Positions 1-11,100 of a DNA stretch of 64,000 bases are shown one piece after another. Under the pieces are notes generated by a model, which saw only the letters and a program-made list of their open reading frames with translations, did not search any database and was not told where the DNA came from. Origin of the DNA: Bombardia bombarda (Eukaryota; Ascomycota; Sordariomycetes; Sordariales; Lasiosphaeriaceae). Numbering within the stretch: the stretch's first letter is position 1; every line of letters begins with the position of its first letter. A program made the translations under genes and the position numbers. The DNA is taken from positions 1,612,001 through 1,676,000 of the forward strand of contig JAULSR010000004.1 in the NCBI GenBank assembly GCA_030512295.1, given 5' to 3'.

Positions 1-782
1 TTGCCCACCAGCGCAATGGCCAGGACCTGACCCCAGAGGAGCTGGGCGACTGGTATATGAAGCTGCAGGACGTCGGGAATGTGCACAACATCAATCTGAT
101 TACACCTGAGCAGTGAGTGATCACTTTTGGTATTTCCCTATAGAAAACAGTACTTTTGGCTCAGTGGTCAACATCTTCTAGTGTCGTTCCCCAAGTGGCC
201 TTGAGCATACTCCATGCGCGAGACCAGGGGCTGAAGTTGCCCATCATCTACAATACCTCGGCCTACGATTCCCTAGCATCACTCGAGCTGCTCGACGGCC
301 TGGTAGACATATATCTCCCTGACTTCAAGGTGTGGGAGCCTGCCACCTCCAAGCGCCTCTTAAAGGCAGACGACTATGCCGCCGCTGCACGAGAGAGCAT
401 CAAGGCCATGCACGCCCAAGTCGGTGATCTATGCTTTACCGGCGACGGCATTGCCAAAAAGGGCCTGCTAGTACGCCATCTAGTCATGCCGGGCTACGAG
501 GCCGAAGGCGCAGAAATCATGCATTTCCTTGCTCAAGAGATCTCCAAGGACTGCTTCGTCAACATCATGGAGCAGTACCACCCCGATGCTCACGTGGGGA
601 AGCCAAAGAGGAGAAACACCAAGGCTTCTGGAAATGGCGAAGAAAGAGCAGAAGAGAGACGCTATGCTGAAATCAATCGACCCGTGTCCATGGACGAGGT
701 CTCCGCGGTAAGAAAGGCGGCGGAGACAGCTGGACTGTGGAGGTTCTGTGACCCCCCAAAGCACGATGGGTTCAGCCTTTGA
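1..782 (+). CDS. Radical SAM protein related to pyruvate formate-lyase activating enzymes (5'-partial)
   Basis: Two exons are visible, 1-112 and 182-782, with a 69-nt intron (GTGAGT donor, TTCTAG acceptor). The first complete codon starts at base 3 and the stop is 780-782. Spliced, the junction reads INLITPEHVVPQ, a block typical of the PflA-like radical SAM family found in bacteria, archaea and fungi. Further on, YNTSAYDSLASLELLDGLVDIYLPDFK and later RHLVMPGY (shown here in part) match the barrel of these proteins. The CxxxCxxC cluster motif that binds the 4Fe-4S centre should lie just upstream of the window, so activity cannot be judged. The C-terminal 60 residues are charged and less conserved. 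The substrate of the fungal proteins is not known to me. The family call is firm and the function open. Confidence 0.85.
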
Positions 783-1299
783 GATCTAAGGCCTTTCGGT
801 ACCCAATCAAGGATCTTTCAAGATTTTTTGGGGACCGTACCTGATGATCTGGAAGCCCAATGTCTCCATCGGCACCGACTACTACTGACCCGCCACCCAT
901 CTACCGTATGTTCTAGAGCTTTTCTAGAACTTCTCTTTGTTGGTACCACAAGTCTGGCTCGATAGAGCGGCAGGATTAGCTTCTGATTTGTCGGATTCTG
1001 GGCACAAAAGAGCCGAAAGGGTGTGTGATCGAGTGTTCGAGTGTTCGAGATCCCCCTTCTATGGGTCTTTGTTCCACACGGCACCCAGAGTCTAGCTCCC
1101 GCCGGCCTGGACAGAGAGGGGATCTCGAATATCAACCCCCTCCTCCCCAGTCCACGGATCTCGCGCATCAAGACTCGACAGGCGTCTGTCTGACTTGTCT
1201 CCTGGCCCTCTCAAACGAAGAAAGCACAAGACTAAACCATTAGCAAACCCTTATCCATTCCTTAATCTTAATCTCATAATTTATTGCCACCCTTCTAAG
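783..1299. other. Intergenic region, 5' side of the 1300 gene
   Basis: No coding signal is supported here. The stretch before 1300 is pyrimidine-rich, as expected for a fungal promoter and leader. An upstream in-frame ATG at 1195 exists, but the residues it would add look like translated leader rather than conserved protein. Confidence 0.5.
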
Positions 1300-2625
1300 A
1301 TGATGGAGTTTACCGCGTCGGAGTCCCCAGCTGGGGGCCTCTCCAGTGCCCCTATATCCCCAACGACTGTGCTCCCGAGGTCGGCGTCAATCATGCCAGG
1401 CCAAGACGATTGCCTCTTACGCGGCAACCCCGTGTACAGTGCTGTCGATAACAAAGAAGATGAAGTCCTACAACATGAACCACAGCCATATGAGAGTTTA
1501 GCCGGTGTAAATGGTGACTATCACCAAAGCCCCGCAGTATATCTCAAAGAAAAGCCATTGGCAAGTAATCACGCAACATCGCCATCAAACCAACGCATGC
1601 CATCCTTCCGCAACCCCGTCGCCAACCTCGACCCCAGGCCCATCGAGCAACTGCACAACGAGCGCTCCTATCTCCTCTATAACCTACAGCGACAGGGCGA
1701 GCGGGCGACCAAGCTCTTCTCAAAGTATGCAGCGCTCGAGACACGGCTGTCTTCTGAGACACTCGGCAAGGGTCGTGAATCGCGGAAAGCCAAAAAGGAA
1801 GCGGCGCTTCTCAAGAGCAAGATCAGCGAGAATACCCAACAAGAGCAGCTGATCCTGCTGCGCCTCGGTGAGCTCTACGTGGAGATGCAGAACCGCGAGC
1901 GCTGGGCACTAGTCCACCAATACCATCAGCAGACACAAGCACATCGCCCGGTCGTGCCTCTGGTGCCAAACATGCTGTTCCCTCCCTTCGTTGAAGCGGG
2001 CAGCCTCTTCGCATACCCGGCTGCACCGTCCTCGTCACTGGAGTCGTCAATGGAGCATGGCAGCTTGAACACCTCGTCGGTACTCAGCCCACTGTCCCCT
2101 ACCTTTGTTCCTCGCGGTGGTGGTGATGGTGGTGGTGGCGTGGCCTTCTCTGAAGACATTTGGGGTTTACTCACTCCGACGCAGCCACCTCCCCCGCCAG
2201 CTCCGTCAGCGACGGAACAGAGTACTCTTAGCAAAGATACGAGACATTCATTTTCCGTGTTAAGCAGTAGTGAGAGCACCAGCGTGACAATCCCAGAAGA
2301 TGTGGAAGTGCAGGAGCAACAACAGCAACACAAAGGGGAGGTGGGTGTCAAATTTAATGAAGAGCCCGTCGATGTCAGAGTCGGTGAAGCAGAGGAGATC
2401 ACTGGTGCTATCTGGGGCTTCGAAGGGGGAGAAGAGGAAGAATTTGAAGATGACGAGGACACGGACAATGACCCGGGCTTCAACGCCTGGAAGAACCATC
2501 TCCGCAGAAGCATCTGCATCACGAAACCCCCTTACTCGTACAAGGCAGCCGATAAGCGCATGAGCTTGCCAAGTCTAAAGACTATCTGGCCTCATAGATA
2601 CGAGAGGGCGACCGCTACCGTGTGA
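1300..2625 (+). CDS. Unrecognised protein with a central coiled coil
   Basis: A single open frame of 441 codons from ATG 1300. A second ATG follows at once, and the frame is open back to 1195. I do not recognise a named family. Residues 1-110 are Ser/Pro/Asn-rich and probably disordered. Residues about 115-205 form a strongly charged, heptad-like helical region (HNERSYLLYNLQRQGERATK, then a basic KAKKEAALLKSK stretch), a probable coiled coil. Residues 215-350 are Pro/Ser/Gly-rich with short Gly and Pro runs. Around 385-405 there is an acidic tract (GGEEEEFEDDEDTD). There is no signal peptide or membrane segment. It could be a cytoskeletal or scaffolding protein, but that is only a guess from the coiled coil. 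Its 3' end faces the NECAP gene. Confidence 0.7.
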   Translation: MMEFTASESPAGGLSSAPISPTTVLPRSASIMPGQDDCLLRGNPVYSAVDNKEDEVLQHEPQPYESLAGVNGDYHQSPAVYLKEKPLASNHATSPSNQRMPSFRNPVANLDPRPIEQLHNERSYLLYNLQRQGERATKLFSKYAALETRLSSETLGKGRESRKAKKEAALLKSKISENTQQEQLILLRLGELYVEMQNRERWALVHQYHQQTQAHRPVVPLVPNMLFPPFVEAGSLFAYPAAPSSSLESSMEHGSLNTSSVLSPLSPTFVPRGGGDGGGGVAFSEDIWGLLTPTQPPPPPAPSATEQSTLSKDTRHSFSVLSSSESTSVTIPEDVEVQEQQQQHKGEVGVKFNEEPVDVRVGEAEEITGAIWGFEGGEEEEFEDDEDTDNDPGFNAWKNHLRRSICITKPPYSYKAADKRMSLPSLKTIWPHRYERATATV

Positions 2626-3054
2626 CAGAACAAGCCCCAGAGAGTTTCAACAAAGGGCAGGTATGAATTGGTGGCTATTCTTGCATTTGGCGCATGCGGT
2701 TCGTTAAGGTATAGAGGGGGGTCGCGAAGCAGCAACGCACGTAATTGATTCAGCCATGATTATTAGTAGTGTCTTAGTGTATGCTTGCTATTTTCTTGCG
2801 TCAATTAGAAAGAAAGGGGGAAGAAAACAAACAGATATACGCACATGGGGAGAGAAGGAGAGAAAGAGAGAAAACCAATATATAAGCACCTGTATCTGTA
2901 TAGAATTTCTATTAAACTTTGCCGCTGTCCGCCCATCCGCCCGCCCGCTTTGCTTAAAACCCGAACAAAAAGCCGAACAAAAACAATCCTACCCATTCCC
3001 AACGCAGATTTTTACCTCGCCTCAGATCCTCAAAGATGTACATATTTTTCCTTT
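2626..3054. other. Convergent 3' intergenic region
   Basis: Lies between two converging genes. It is A-rich on the plus strand (GAGAGAAGGAGAGAAAGAG) and has no supportable gene. It probably holds both 3' UTRs. Confidence 0.5.
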
Positions 3055-4017
3055 TCAAGCAAACTCGCCAAACGGCCCATCATCAAACCCCAAGGCCTGC
3101 GCAGACTGTCTCCGCCGGGACTTGATCTCCCTAGTGCTAGGCGGGGGCGGCAGGAAGCCGCCGCCGCCGCCGCCGCTGCTGCTGCCGCCCTCCTTTGTCG
3201 AGGCTGACGTGGAAGATGACGAGGGAGGAGGAGGAGGAGGCAGGGAAAACGAAGCGGAAGAAGAAGGTGGCGGCGGCAGAGCAAACGAAGATAGACCACC
3301 ACTCCCGCTGCCAGCCGTCGCTGTCCCCCCTAACCCCGAGAACAGGTCCACCTGCTGCAGCTGCTGCTGCGCAGCCTGCGACGACGCCCGCGCCCTGCGC
3401 CCAAACCTCGTCCCGCTCAGATTAACCGTAATCGTCTCGCCGTCCTTAAGGCTATAGTCTTTTTTATCGTCCTCTTGCTGCTGTGCAGCCTTGCCGCCCT
3501 TATTTGACGAGTTCCCAGCTCCACCAGGCAGGGCAAAGTTATCCCCCAGCAAGCCCAGGGCGCGCTGGGCCTCCTGCAGGGCAATGTTGAAGTCGAAGGC
3601 GTCGCTGCGCTCCTCGAAGCCCATGCCGAGCGTGGCCTTGCGGCCCAGGGGGTCCTGCACGCGCAGCGCGAAGAAGCGGCTGCTGTCGAGCGTCGGCTCG
3701 ACGGCGGCCGGCGACGTGTAGGGCGCCGCGGCGAAGAGGTGGCCCGTCGAGGCGTCCTCGAGCACGATGTCGACCCTGACCTTGTCGGCGCCGCCGGGAG
3801 ACGAGAGGTCGGGCACGGCGGTCTCGATGACGCGCGCGCGGCAGGTGAAGATGTGCCGCTTCGGGTCCTCGGTCCACGAGGCGGCGTTGTAGCCCTTGGT
3901 CGAGGTCAGGGGCGGGATGCTGTAGACGTGCACGGCTTTGGCGATGTGCAGGATGCGCTGGATGGCGTCGGGAGGCAGGGGCCGCCCGGTCGCGGGGTCG
4001 AGGGTTGTTGCCTCCAT
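3055..4017 (-). CDS. NECAP-type adaptin ear-binding coat-associated protein
   Basis: Intron-free frame of 320 residues, ATG at 4017. Residues about 1-165 are a NECAP PHear domain (DUF1681). Visible blocks include HVYSIPPLTSTKGYNAASW, CRARVIE, SSRFFALRVQDPLGRKA and GMGFEERSDAFDFNIALQEA, all characteristic. Proteins of this family bind clathrin adaptors and act in endocytic vesicle formation at the plasma membrane. The middle part carries DGETITVNLSG followed by a long disordered Ser/Pro/Gly segment encoded by GC-rich triplet runs (3140-3260). The C-terminus keeps a REIKSRRRQSAQALGF block and an FGEF-like end, which fits a short adaptor-binding motif. The gene is divergent from eIF2B alpha, and the 1 kb between them is probably a shared promoter region. 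The family call is confident. Confidence 0.9.
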   Translation of the reverse strand: MEATTLDPATGRPLPPDAIQRILHIAKAVHVYSIPPLTSTKGYNAASWTEDPKRHIFTCRARVIETAVPDLSSPGGADKVRVDIVLEDASTGHLFAAAPYTSPAAVEPTLDSSRFFALRVQDPLGRKATLGMGFEERSDAFDFNIALQEAQRALGLLGDNFALPGGAGNSSNKGGKAAQQQEDDKKDYSLKDGETITVNLSGTRFGRRARASSQAAQQQLQQVDLFSGLGGTATAGSGSGGLSSFALPPPPSSSASFSLPPPPPPSSSSTSASTKEGGSSSGGGGGGFLPPPPSTREIKSRRRQSAQALGFDDGPFGEFA

Positions 4018-5014
4018 GGTGGTGATGTAATATTGTGGTTTACTTGAGAAGGTGTGTTAAATGTGATGATGGTAGATAGACTCACGCAGCTTGCCGCTGT
4101 CGATATGACTTTCGCTGTCACCGGCTGCCTGCCACGTTTATTATCGTGGGCATTACGTCCTGCTTTGTTCAAAAGCTGAAACAATCTATAGTTTACAGGG
4201 TAATCTGCTATTCTAGGTACATACCAAACACGCTACGCCCGTATGGAGGTTCTGCGACTTCCGGAAACGGGCGGGCACGGAGGGAGCGGACCCTTGTGAC
4301 AGCTCACCTAGGACTGTTACCATGCCCCTGTCATTCATTCACCCATGTTTGTCTGGAGCTTGCCTGCCCCGCCAAATGCCCCTCCAATGTACCTTGACTA
4401 GCGGGGCAATAGGGGACTTTGAAGGCTCGATTGCCCGAACAAAACCCCAACCCCGGACAGTCTGCCTCTGAAAAGCTACAAATCCGTTGTACCGCGTAAA
4501 GTGATAAGCCAACTTACAACTACCCCATTTATGACCACCCTATCTATAACTATTCCATCTTTGATTATCCCAGTTCTAAATATCCTGTCGTTTTTCAATC
4601 ATAATTGAAAATAAGAATTTGGTTAAAGTAATGTATAGTCTTTGTATTGGATGGTACATTGGATGACCAACGTCGAGACCTCCTCTTAATGGCAGGCGGT
4701 CTAACTCGGCAGATTGTTGAAAGGCGGGATGAATGCTTTCCATGCGACTCGCGATTGCTTTGTCCGAGCTAAAGTTTACTATCAATTGAGTCACACTTGA
4801 AGCTTCATGCAGCAGGCGCGAACTTGCACGGAAACCTTAAAATAAGCAGTTCCCAGTACTACCTACTTATAAAAAAGACAGCGACTCTTCAAACCAATCC
4901 CAATTCTTCATTGATTGGATCACACTAAACCACCCGCTCCTGTGCTCGTCTGGCTGCATGCTCTGGCGCAGCCCCCTACCGCGTTTCGTAGCTTCTCATC
5001 ACTTCAGAGGCAAT
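4018..5014. other. Divergent promoter region between the NECAP and eIF2B alpha genes
   Basis: No gene is supported. The stretch 4505-4580 is a degenerate 15-nt minisatellite, described separately, that has an inverted counterpart beyond the eIF2B alpha gene. Confidence 0.5.
4505..4669. repeat. Left arm of an inverted repeat: 15-nt minisatellite plus flank
   Basis: About five degenerate copies of a 15-nt unit close to ACTACCCCATTTATG run from 4515 to 4585. A flank with the string GGATGGTACATTGGATGACC follows at 4649-4668. The same unit and flank occur in inverted orientation at 6620-6731. Confidence 0.65.
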
Positions 5015-6252
5015 ATGGCCACTGCCGACATATCCAATCCCGCGCCCAAGCCGACGCCATCGTCGACGACGGCGACAGCTGCGGGTACTTCAGAACAAGA
5101 ACTGCCCGTCCGAACAACAAATTTCACAACCGCCGCCGCCTCCTCCTCCTCCTCCTCCTCCCCATCCTCCTCGAGCCCACAAGCGCCTACACCGGCGCAG
5201 AAAGATGAGCCGGCACCATTTGAGTAAGCGACATCTCCAGTATCTTTCCACCTTTGCTCCCGAGCTGACGCACAGTCTACAGCATCGTGCGGGCCTACCA
5301 TGAGCTCCTCGCCTCCGACCCCGAGATCACAATGCCCGTGGCCGCCATCGAGTCGCTGATCGAGCTGCTGCGCGCAACACCGGCCTCGACCGCCATGGAG
5401 ACGGTCGAGGTCGTCAAGAAGGAAAAGGCCCGCCTGCTCGACTCGGCCCCGAACCCGCTCCCGCTGCTCGCGGGCGCCGATCTCTTCGAGCAGTACCTGC
5501 TACGGTCGCTTAGAGGGCAGACCGCAGCGGCCGCGGACCCCGTGCTCGGCTTCGACGAGACGCGCCAGCACCTGCTGCATAACAAGCTGCTGTTCGCCCA
5601 GCGTGCAAAGGCCGCGCGCGACAACATCGCCACCTGGGGCAGCCGCTACGTGCTCGACGGCCGCGTCGTCATGGCCGCCGGCGGCTCGCGCGCCGTCACC
5701 AAGATCCTGCTGCGCGCCGCCGCCGACACGACCAAGCACTTCAAGGTCATCTACGTCATGGACGGCAGCCCCCGCTGCGAGTCGTCGGTGGCCGCCCTGC
5801 GCGCCGCCGGCCTCGACGTCGAGATCGTCGGCCCCCACAAGGTGGCCTACATGCTCAAGGACAACAGCCAGATCAACCTCGTGCTCGTCGGCACCGAGGT
5901 CGTGCTGCAGAACGGCGGCATCATCTCCCGCATGGGCACCTACCAGCTCGCCAGCCTGACCAAGCTCGTCAAGGGCTCCCTCAAGCGCTTCTACGTCGCC
6001 GCCGAGACCCACAAGATCGTCCGCAAGACCGCCCTCGCCCACCCCCAGGTCCTGCGCGTTGGCGTCAAGCAGAAGGACATCAGCAAGTTTGCCAACCTGG
6101 GGAGAGATATCGATGGCGAGGCCGCGCGGGATATGGTGCCCGATCAGGAGGAGGTCGACTATACCGACCCCGAGTTCATCGACGGTATCATCACGGAGCA
6201 GGGCGTCAAAATGACGACGCAGATCTGGGAGATGGTTGATGACTACATCTGA
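5015..6252 (+). CDS. GCN3: Translation initiation factor eIF2B, alpha subunit
   Basis: Exons 5015-5223 and 5283-6252, with a 59-nt intron (GTAAGC donor, TCTACAG acceptor), give 392 residues. From residue 70 on the protein matches the eIF2B alpha/beta/delta and MTNA family: helical N-half (YHELLASDPEITMPVAAIES), then the Rossmann-like C-half with TWGSRYVLDGRVVMAAGGSR, VIYVMDGSPRCES, LVLVGTEVVLQNGGIISRMG and KFYVAAE-like RFYVAAETHKI. The alpha subunit is part of the decameric guanine-nucleotide exchange factor for eIF2 and mediates inhibition by phosphorylated eIF2. Odd here is a Ser/Thr/Pro-rich extension of about 70 residues ahead of the conserved core, which includes a run of Ser from TCC repeats; yeast Gcn3 lacks it. 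An upstream in-frame ATG at 4958 would add 19 residues, but 5015 (caatATGGCC) is the simpler start. The gene is flanked by inverted minisatellite arms. Confidence 0.95.
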
Positions 6253-8186
6253 TCTCTTTTTTTATGCCTACCGATGAGATATGGCATGGGTTGGATCCTT
6301 GGGTCTATGGTCTCTTTACTGATTTCTCTGTGTACTAGCGGTCCGAATTGATGGCTACTCTTCTGGCCAAAGCGAGGGGTAAGAGATACACCTACCTTGG
6401 CGCGCCCCATGAAGTAACGTATATGACAGCATTACTCGGCGTTTGGGAGTGACTGCCCTAAAGGGAAGGGGGGTGGTTGGAAGCAAAAGAGGGACAGACA
6501 GGCTTGGCTAAGCTCGGGAAGGGGCACATGTACGGTGTATGTGCGCGAGTGCAGGTATGCTCTTGATATCAATCCATCTACACAGATCCTGCGGGGACAC
6601 CTTCTGGTGACATATCAAATGGTCGCTCGATGTACCATCCCATACCAAAACTACTTATTATAAATGGGATAATCATATATAAGGTAGTTACATGTGGTGT
6701 AGGTGTAGATGGGGTAGTTGTAGGTGGCTGACAATAGGAAAGCTCTTTTGGGTGTCCCCTATCCTAGAATGCGAGGTACAACTCAACTCGATCTTCAAAC
6801 CAATATCATTGGTATGTACTACCTGTCTCAGGCAGTGAAGGTCGTCTCAAGCCGCCATCTCAAGCAGCCAAGCCATGGCCAATCAAACGGTCCTCTCAAA
6901 TGCCAGAAGGACTGACAGCGGTGATAGATAGCACGGGCCACCCCCACCATCCGTATCACCTGTGCCCGCGCCAACACTTGCTACGCGACGCGATTGACTT
7001 AGACAATTAGGTATTCTTACCAGTCTTACCCCGCATCACTATCTTAATTACAGAGCAAGACGTCAGTTGGCAGGCGATGGGCGAAATATTGGAGGGGACT
7101 CATTTTAATAGCTTATAGAACTGCCAAGCCCACGATTTCTCTGTATATTCGTTGTGAGATCAGATTGGTAAGACCAGTTGACGATCGACTCGCTCGGGCG
7201 AGGACTCCCCGAGGGGCCGCCCGCAACCCCGCATTCTCGATAAGCAAGGTTCAAGATCTTGAATTGGAGCCTGCGATAGCGCAGCCGTGGACGTAAATGA
7301 ACGAAGGTTGTAATATATTAATGTCGGCGACAAGGCTGGTTCATCATAGAAACTAGACGTGGCGATAGCACGCCTTGTGATTATATGTTGCAAGACGCAA
7401 TCGGATACACCGATCAGTCTCTCTCTCTCTCCTCTCTCAGATCTAGGTTTCATATGACCGTAAAACGGCTCCATGAGGAGCTTCATGGGTTATTCAGTTC
7501 AATCAAGGCTACAAGCATCTGCTAGCAAGCGCCGGGCTGATGATGTTGACACCCTCGCTGACCATCTAGTTTATGAATAAAATGTTCGATGCCTCTACAG
7601 ATCTGTTCACATCCCTCAGTCTTCACCAACGGAGCGGGAAAATAACAGCATTGGTGACAACTAAATAAAAAAACCTTTCGCGAAGCCGAATTCAAAACTC
7701 AGTCGAGAAGCAAAGTTGCTTTTACCCTTTTTATGAACCCCAAGCCATTTTTGTGAGCCATTTTTTGAGCGGGAAGAGAGGGAAAGTTTTTCCAACAACC
7801 AAACCCATCCATACCTTTTAGCCCCTATCCAGATCCGCCACATTTGATCCTTTTTAACCAGTAACTACTGGAAGTCACCGCCTGCCCCAATTTTCCAGAT
7901 AAAGGAACCAAACACCTCCCTCCATGACATGCCAGAATAAGATAAGCCCATTAGAGTTCAAAATGTGAAAAGAAGAATCGCCAACTGCTTGCTTGATCCG
8001 TGTACCCGCTGTTCGCAATCTGAGATGGGTTGGGTTAATCAAGTCAAGAGGCGCACAGTGCTTGTCCGCAACACAAATCTGTGCTAGGTTTCCAAGGGGG
8101 CGTGTGAAATGGCCGAGGGTTTCTCATAGAGTTGCCGTATGACGTAAAGAATACCGATTTACCTCCGCCGTCAACGGATCCACTGC
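6253..8186. other. Convergent intergenic region, 1.9 kb
   Basis: Lies between the 3' ends of eIF2B alpha and egt1. Apart from the minisatellite arm at 6620-6731, no gene, RNA or repeat is clear. Short open frames here lack family features and normal codon use. Confidence 0.5.
6620..6731. repeat. Right arm of an inverted repeat: 15-nt minisatellite plus flank
   Basis: Read on the minus strand, this shows the same order as 4505-4669: 15-nt units close to ACTACCCCATCTACA and ATTATCCCATTTATA, then GGATGGTACATC and GACCA. It sits 370 nt after the eIF2B alpha stop. Confidence 0.65.
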
Positions 8187-11100
8187 TTAGTTCAGATCGC
8201 GAACTAGGCGGGCTCCAACCCAGGCATAGGGGTAGTTGCGCTGGTACCAGTTCACACTTTGATCACCATCCCTCGTCAGTTTCCATATTTCTGCGCGGAT
8301 TACGAGAAATCAGAGATCAGAGATCAAACTCACAAGGTCTTCCGTCCGGCAATCCTCGGGTGCGTAGCCCAGGACCCACCGAGCACAATGTTGTGCTTCT
8401 CGTCGAAGAAGTCGGCAGTGTATCCGGGATAGAGAGTCATGGGGCTGAAGCCCTCCCAGGGACGCAACACAGTGCTGGTCCACTCCCAGACTCCGCCCAT
8501 CTCGGCTTGGCCGGCCAAGGTGCCACCGCGTCCCGTCACAGCTACGGGGTGCCAGTTCTGGAACCCAACATTGGCACCATCGAGGTCGATGAAGAGCTGT
8601 GAATCCTCACCATCGACTCCGGAGGCGGCATGCCGGGACGGTGGCGTGATCTCAACTCCATTGTTGGAGAGATGGCTGTGATGGCAATCAGAAAACGCTA
8701 GCGGATGAAAAAAGGAGAAGAAGACTTACCTATTTACTGCTGGAACTGTTCGTCCAAGGTGCTTCTCTGCTTCCTTTCTCTTCAGGGTATCGGCGTGAGC
8801 ATAGATACTTCGAGTTTCCTCAAAAGTAGGAATGCGGCCACCCATCCAGGAGGCACAACCAACAAGCTCTTCGTAGGATGCAAGCATGGGCCAGTCAAGC
8901 GCAAACTTGAGGGGTACGAGACCATAGACTGTGCGAACAGCTTTCCCTTCTAGGAAGGATTGGGGGAGCATCGTAGTGCCATTCTTGTAGCCATTTGCAT
9001 GCCCCTCAGCATGGCCGTCAGCATGGCCGTTAGTGTAGCCGTGGGCATGACCGTTGGCATAGCCATTGGTGTGGCCATTGACGTTACCATTGGTATGCAC
9101 ATTGGTGTACCCATTGGAATGCCTATTGGTGTGTCCATTGGTATTTCCATTGGTGTGTCCATTGGTATTTCCATCGGTATAGCCGTTTGCATGACCGTTT
9201 GTGTGGCCATTGGTGTAACCATTCGTATGACCATTGGCATAGCCATTACTGTCGTCATTGCCATTGGCGTGTCCGTGTCGGATGCCGTGGCCGTTGCTAT
9301 AACCGTTGACCGTGCCGTTTGCTACCCCGATGGCCTTTTTCGCTGGTGCCCCGCTCGTTTGTGTCCAAGACGCTGGCATCTTGGTGATATGCTTGCTGTA
9401 CATATAATGTGCATACTGCATACGTTAGACCAACGCACGTAGTATTGGGACTAGTGTGCCAACTTATTTACCTCTTCGTTGCTGATCGGTCTTCCTTTGG
9501 CTTGGAAATCATGCACCTTGACCTGGCGAGCCGGCTTCTCATTGTCCCTGTATATTTGTCAGTATCCGCAAGTCCAATTGAGCAATGAGAGGCGGAATTT
9601 ACCAGCCAAAGTGAAGATTTGGGTCAGTCCCATCCTCGGGATCGTCCAGCCCGATGGTGATTTCCTGGGCAGGAATTTCAAACCACTCATTGGCCACTCT
9701 CTCAGAGTGGGCCTTAGCAGCCAACTTCTCGAAATCTGGGCGCTGCGTGTGTGGTGGCGGTAGCGTCTTGTCACTTTGGAGCATCATGTATAGGAGGGTT
9801 TCGATATGCATGAGCTCGTGCTCGAAGCCAACCCAGACCGCCCGACCCACATGGCGGGGGATACCTTCTTGGCCGCCTGCATAGAGACCCTGTAACCGAG
9901 ACCGTACCCGATTTTGATAGGCCAGGATCTCATCCACAGGAGGCCATTCGTCAGGAATCTCCGAGTGCGCATGGCACAGCTCGGGGTTATCAACGTCAGG
10001 GTCTATGCCTCTCTCAAAGATGTCACAGAAGGAAGCAGGGTCTGAGGGAGCCTTCATGGTCGTCTTGGTCAGTTGAATATCGAGAAAGACGGGTATATGG
10101 CCGAGGTAGAAGATGCAAGCGTTCCGGAGCTTAATTGGCTTCTCGAGTAACTCCTCGCGGGGTAGCATTTCGTGTGTAACAACATCCCATGCAGCCCATA
10201 GAGCCTCCCAGTCTTTCAGTGTAGGGAGGGTACTTTGGGCGTACACTGACGGAATCAGGCTGAAGGACATTTTTGGTTTGGTAATCATATGAACTCCTAT
10301 GGTGTGAGATACCGTTAGTCAAATATGCGGGCGGCGTTGAACTTGTAATATACATGTTTAGAGGCCGGTTTATAACCCAAACCCCGCAGCCCAACAGATA
10401 ACATCAGGAGAGTGACAGCCGGGATCAGTATCGAAGACGGTCTTGTAAAACATGCGTGGTGATAGAAAAAGATCATACGACTGGTCCCCCGTGTCGGGAA
10501 AACGTGGGGGAAGCATGCCAAGGTAGTACGGAAAGCTCAAACCGGAAGCGTCTCCCAGGGATAGATGTTTTGAACTAGAGTAGGTATAATATAGAGAAGT
10601 CCACTTACCATACTCCTTGCTATGCCTCCACTGGCCAATCTCAGCCATGCCTGACCGGCTCCAGAGTATTTTCGACTCGTCAGCAGAATATTTGACGCTT
10701 TGTTCGACCTGAACCCGATCGTGAGACCTGATCAGCTCGCCCATGACGATCGTGTCACGAACAGGAGAATAGAAGGCCTGGTGTCGCCCTCCCTCTGTGT
10801 CATATACATACTCGCCAATGACCTTCCAGTCCTTCTCGTTGAAGGTGGTCTCTCCAAGAACTTCATTGGCGTGACGGAGACCGTTGAGGACGAATCTATA
10901 TATGTCAGTGTCTATTCGCAAGTCTTGTTTCCAGCGTGACGGGGGCATGTGAGAGGGGTAGCATACTCATGGGTAAGACCTTTGCTGTCTATAGTCGTTC
11001 AACAGGTTGGAATCAGCAGAGCTACATGGCGAAAAGGTCACACATACCATTATAAGCACGGCTGACTCGTTGTTAGCCCATGTCTCTGAGGAGGTAGGAG

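Noticed and set aside
5500..6042. Minus-strand open frame opposite eIF2B alpha
   Set aside because: Antisense shadow of a GC-rich coding exon, with no family features.
8960..9442. Plus-strand hydrophobic open frame rich in Gly, Ile and Val
   Set aside because: It is the reverse reading of the egt1 Asn-Gly minisatellite, so it looks like a membrane protein only by composition.
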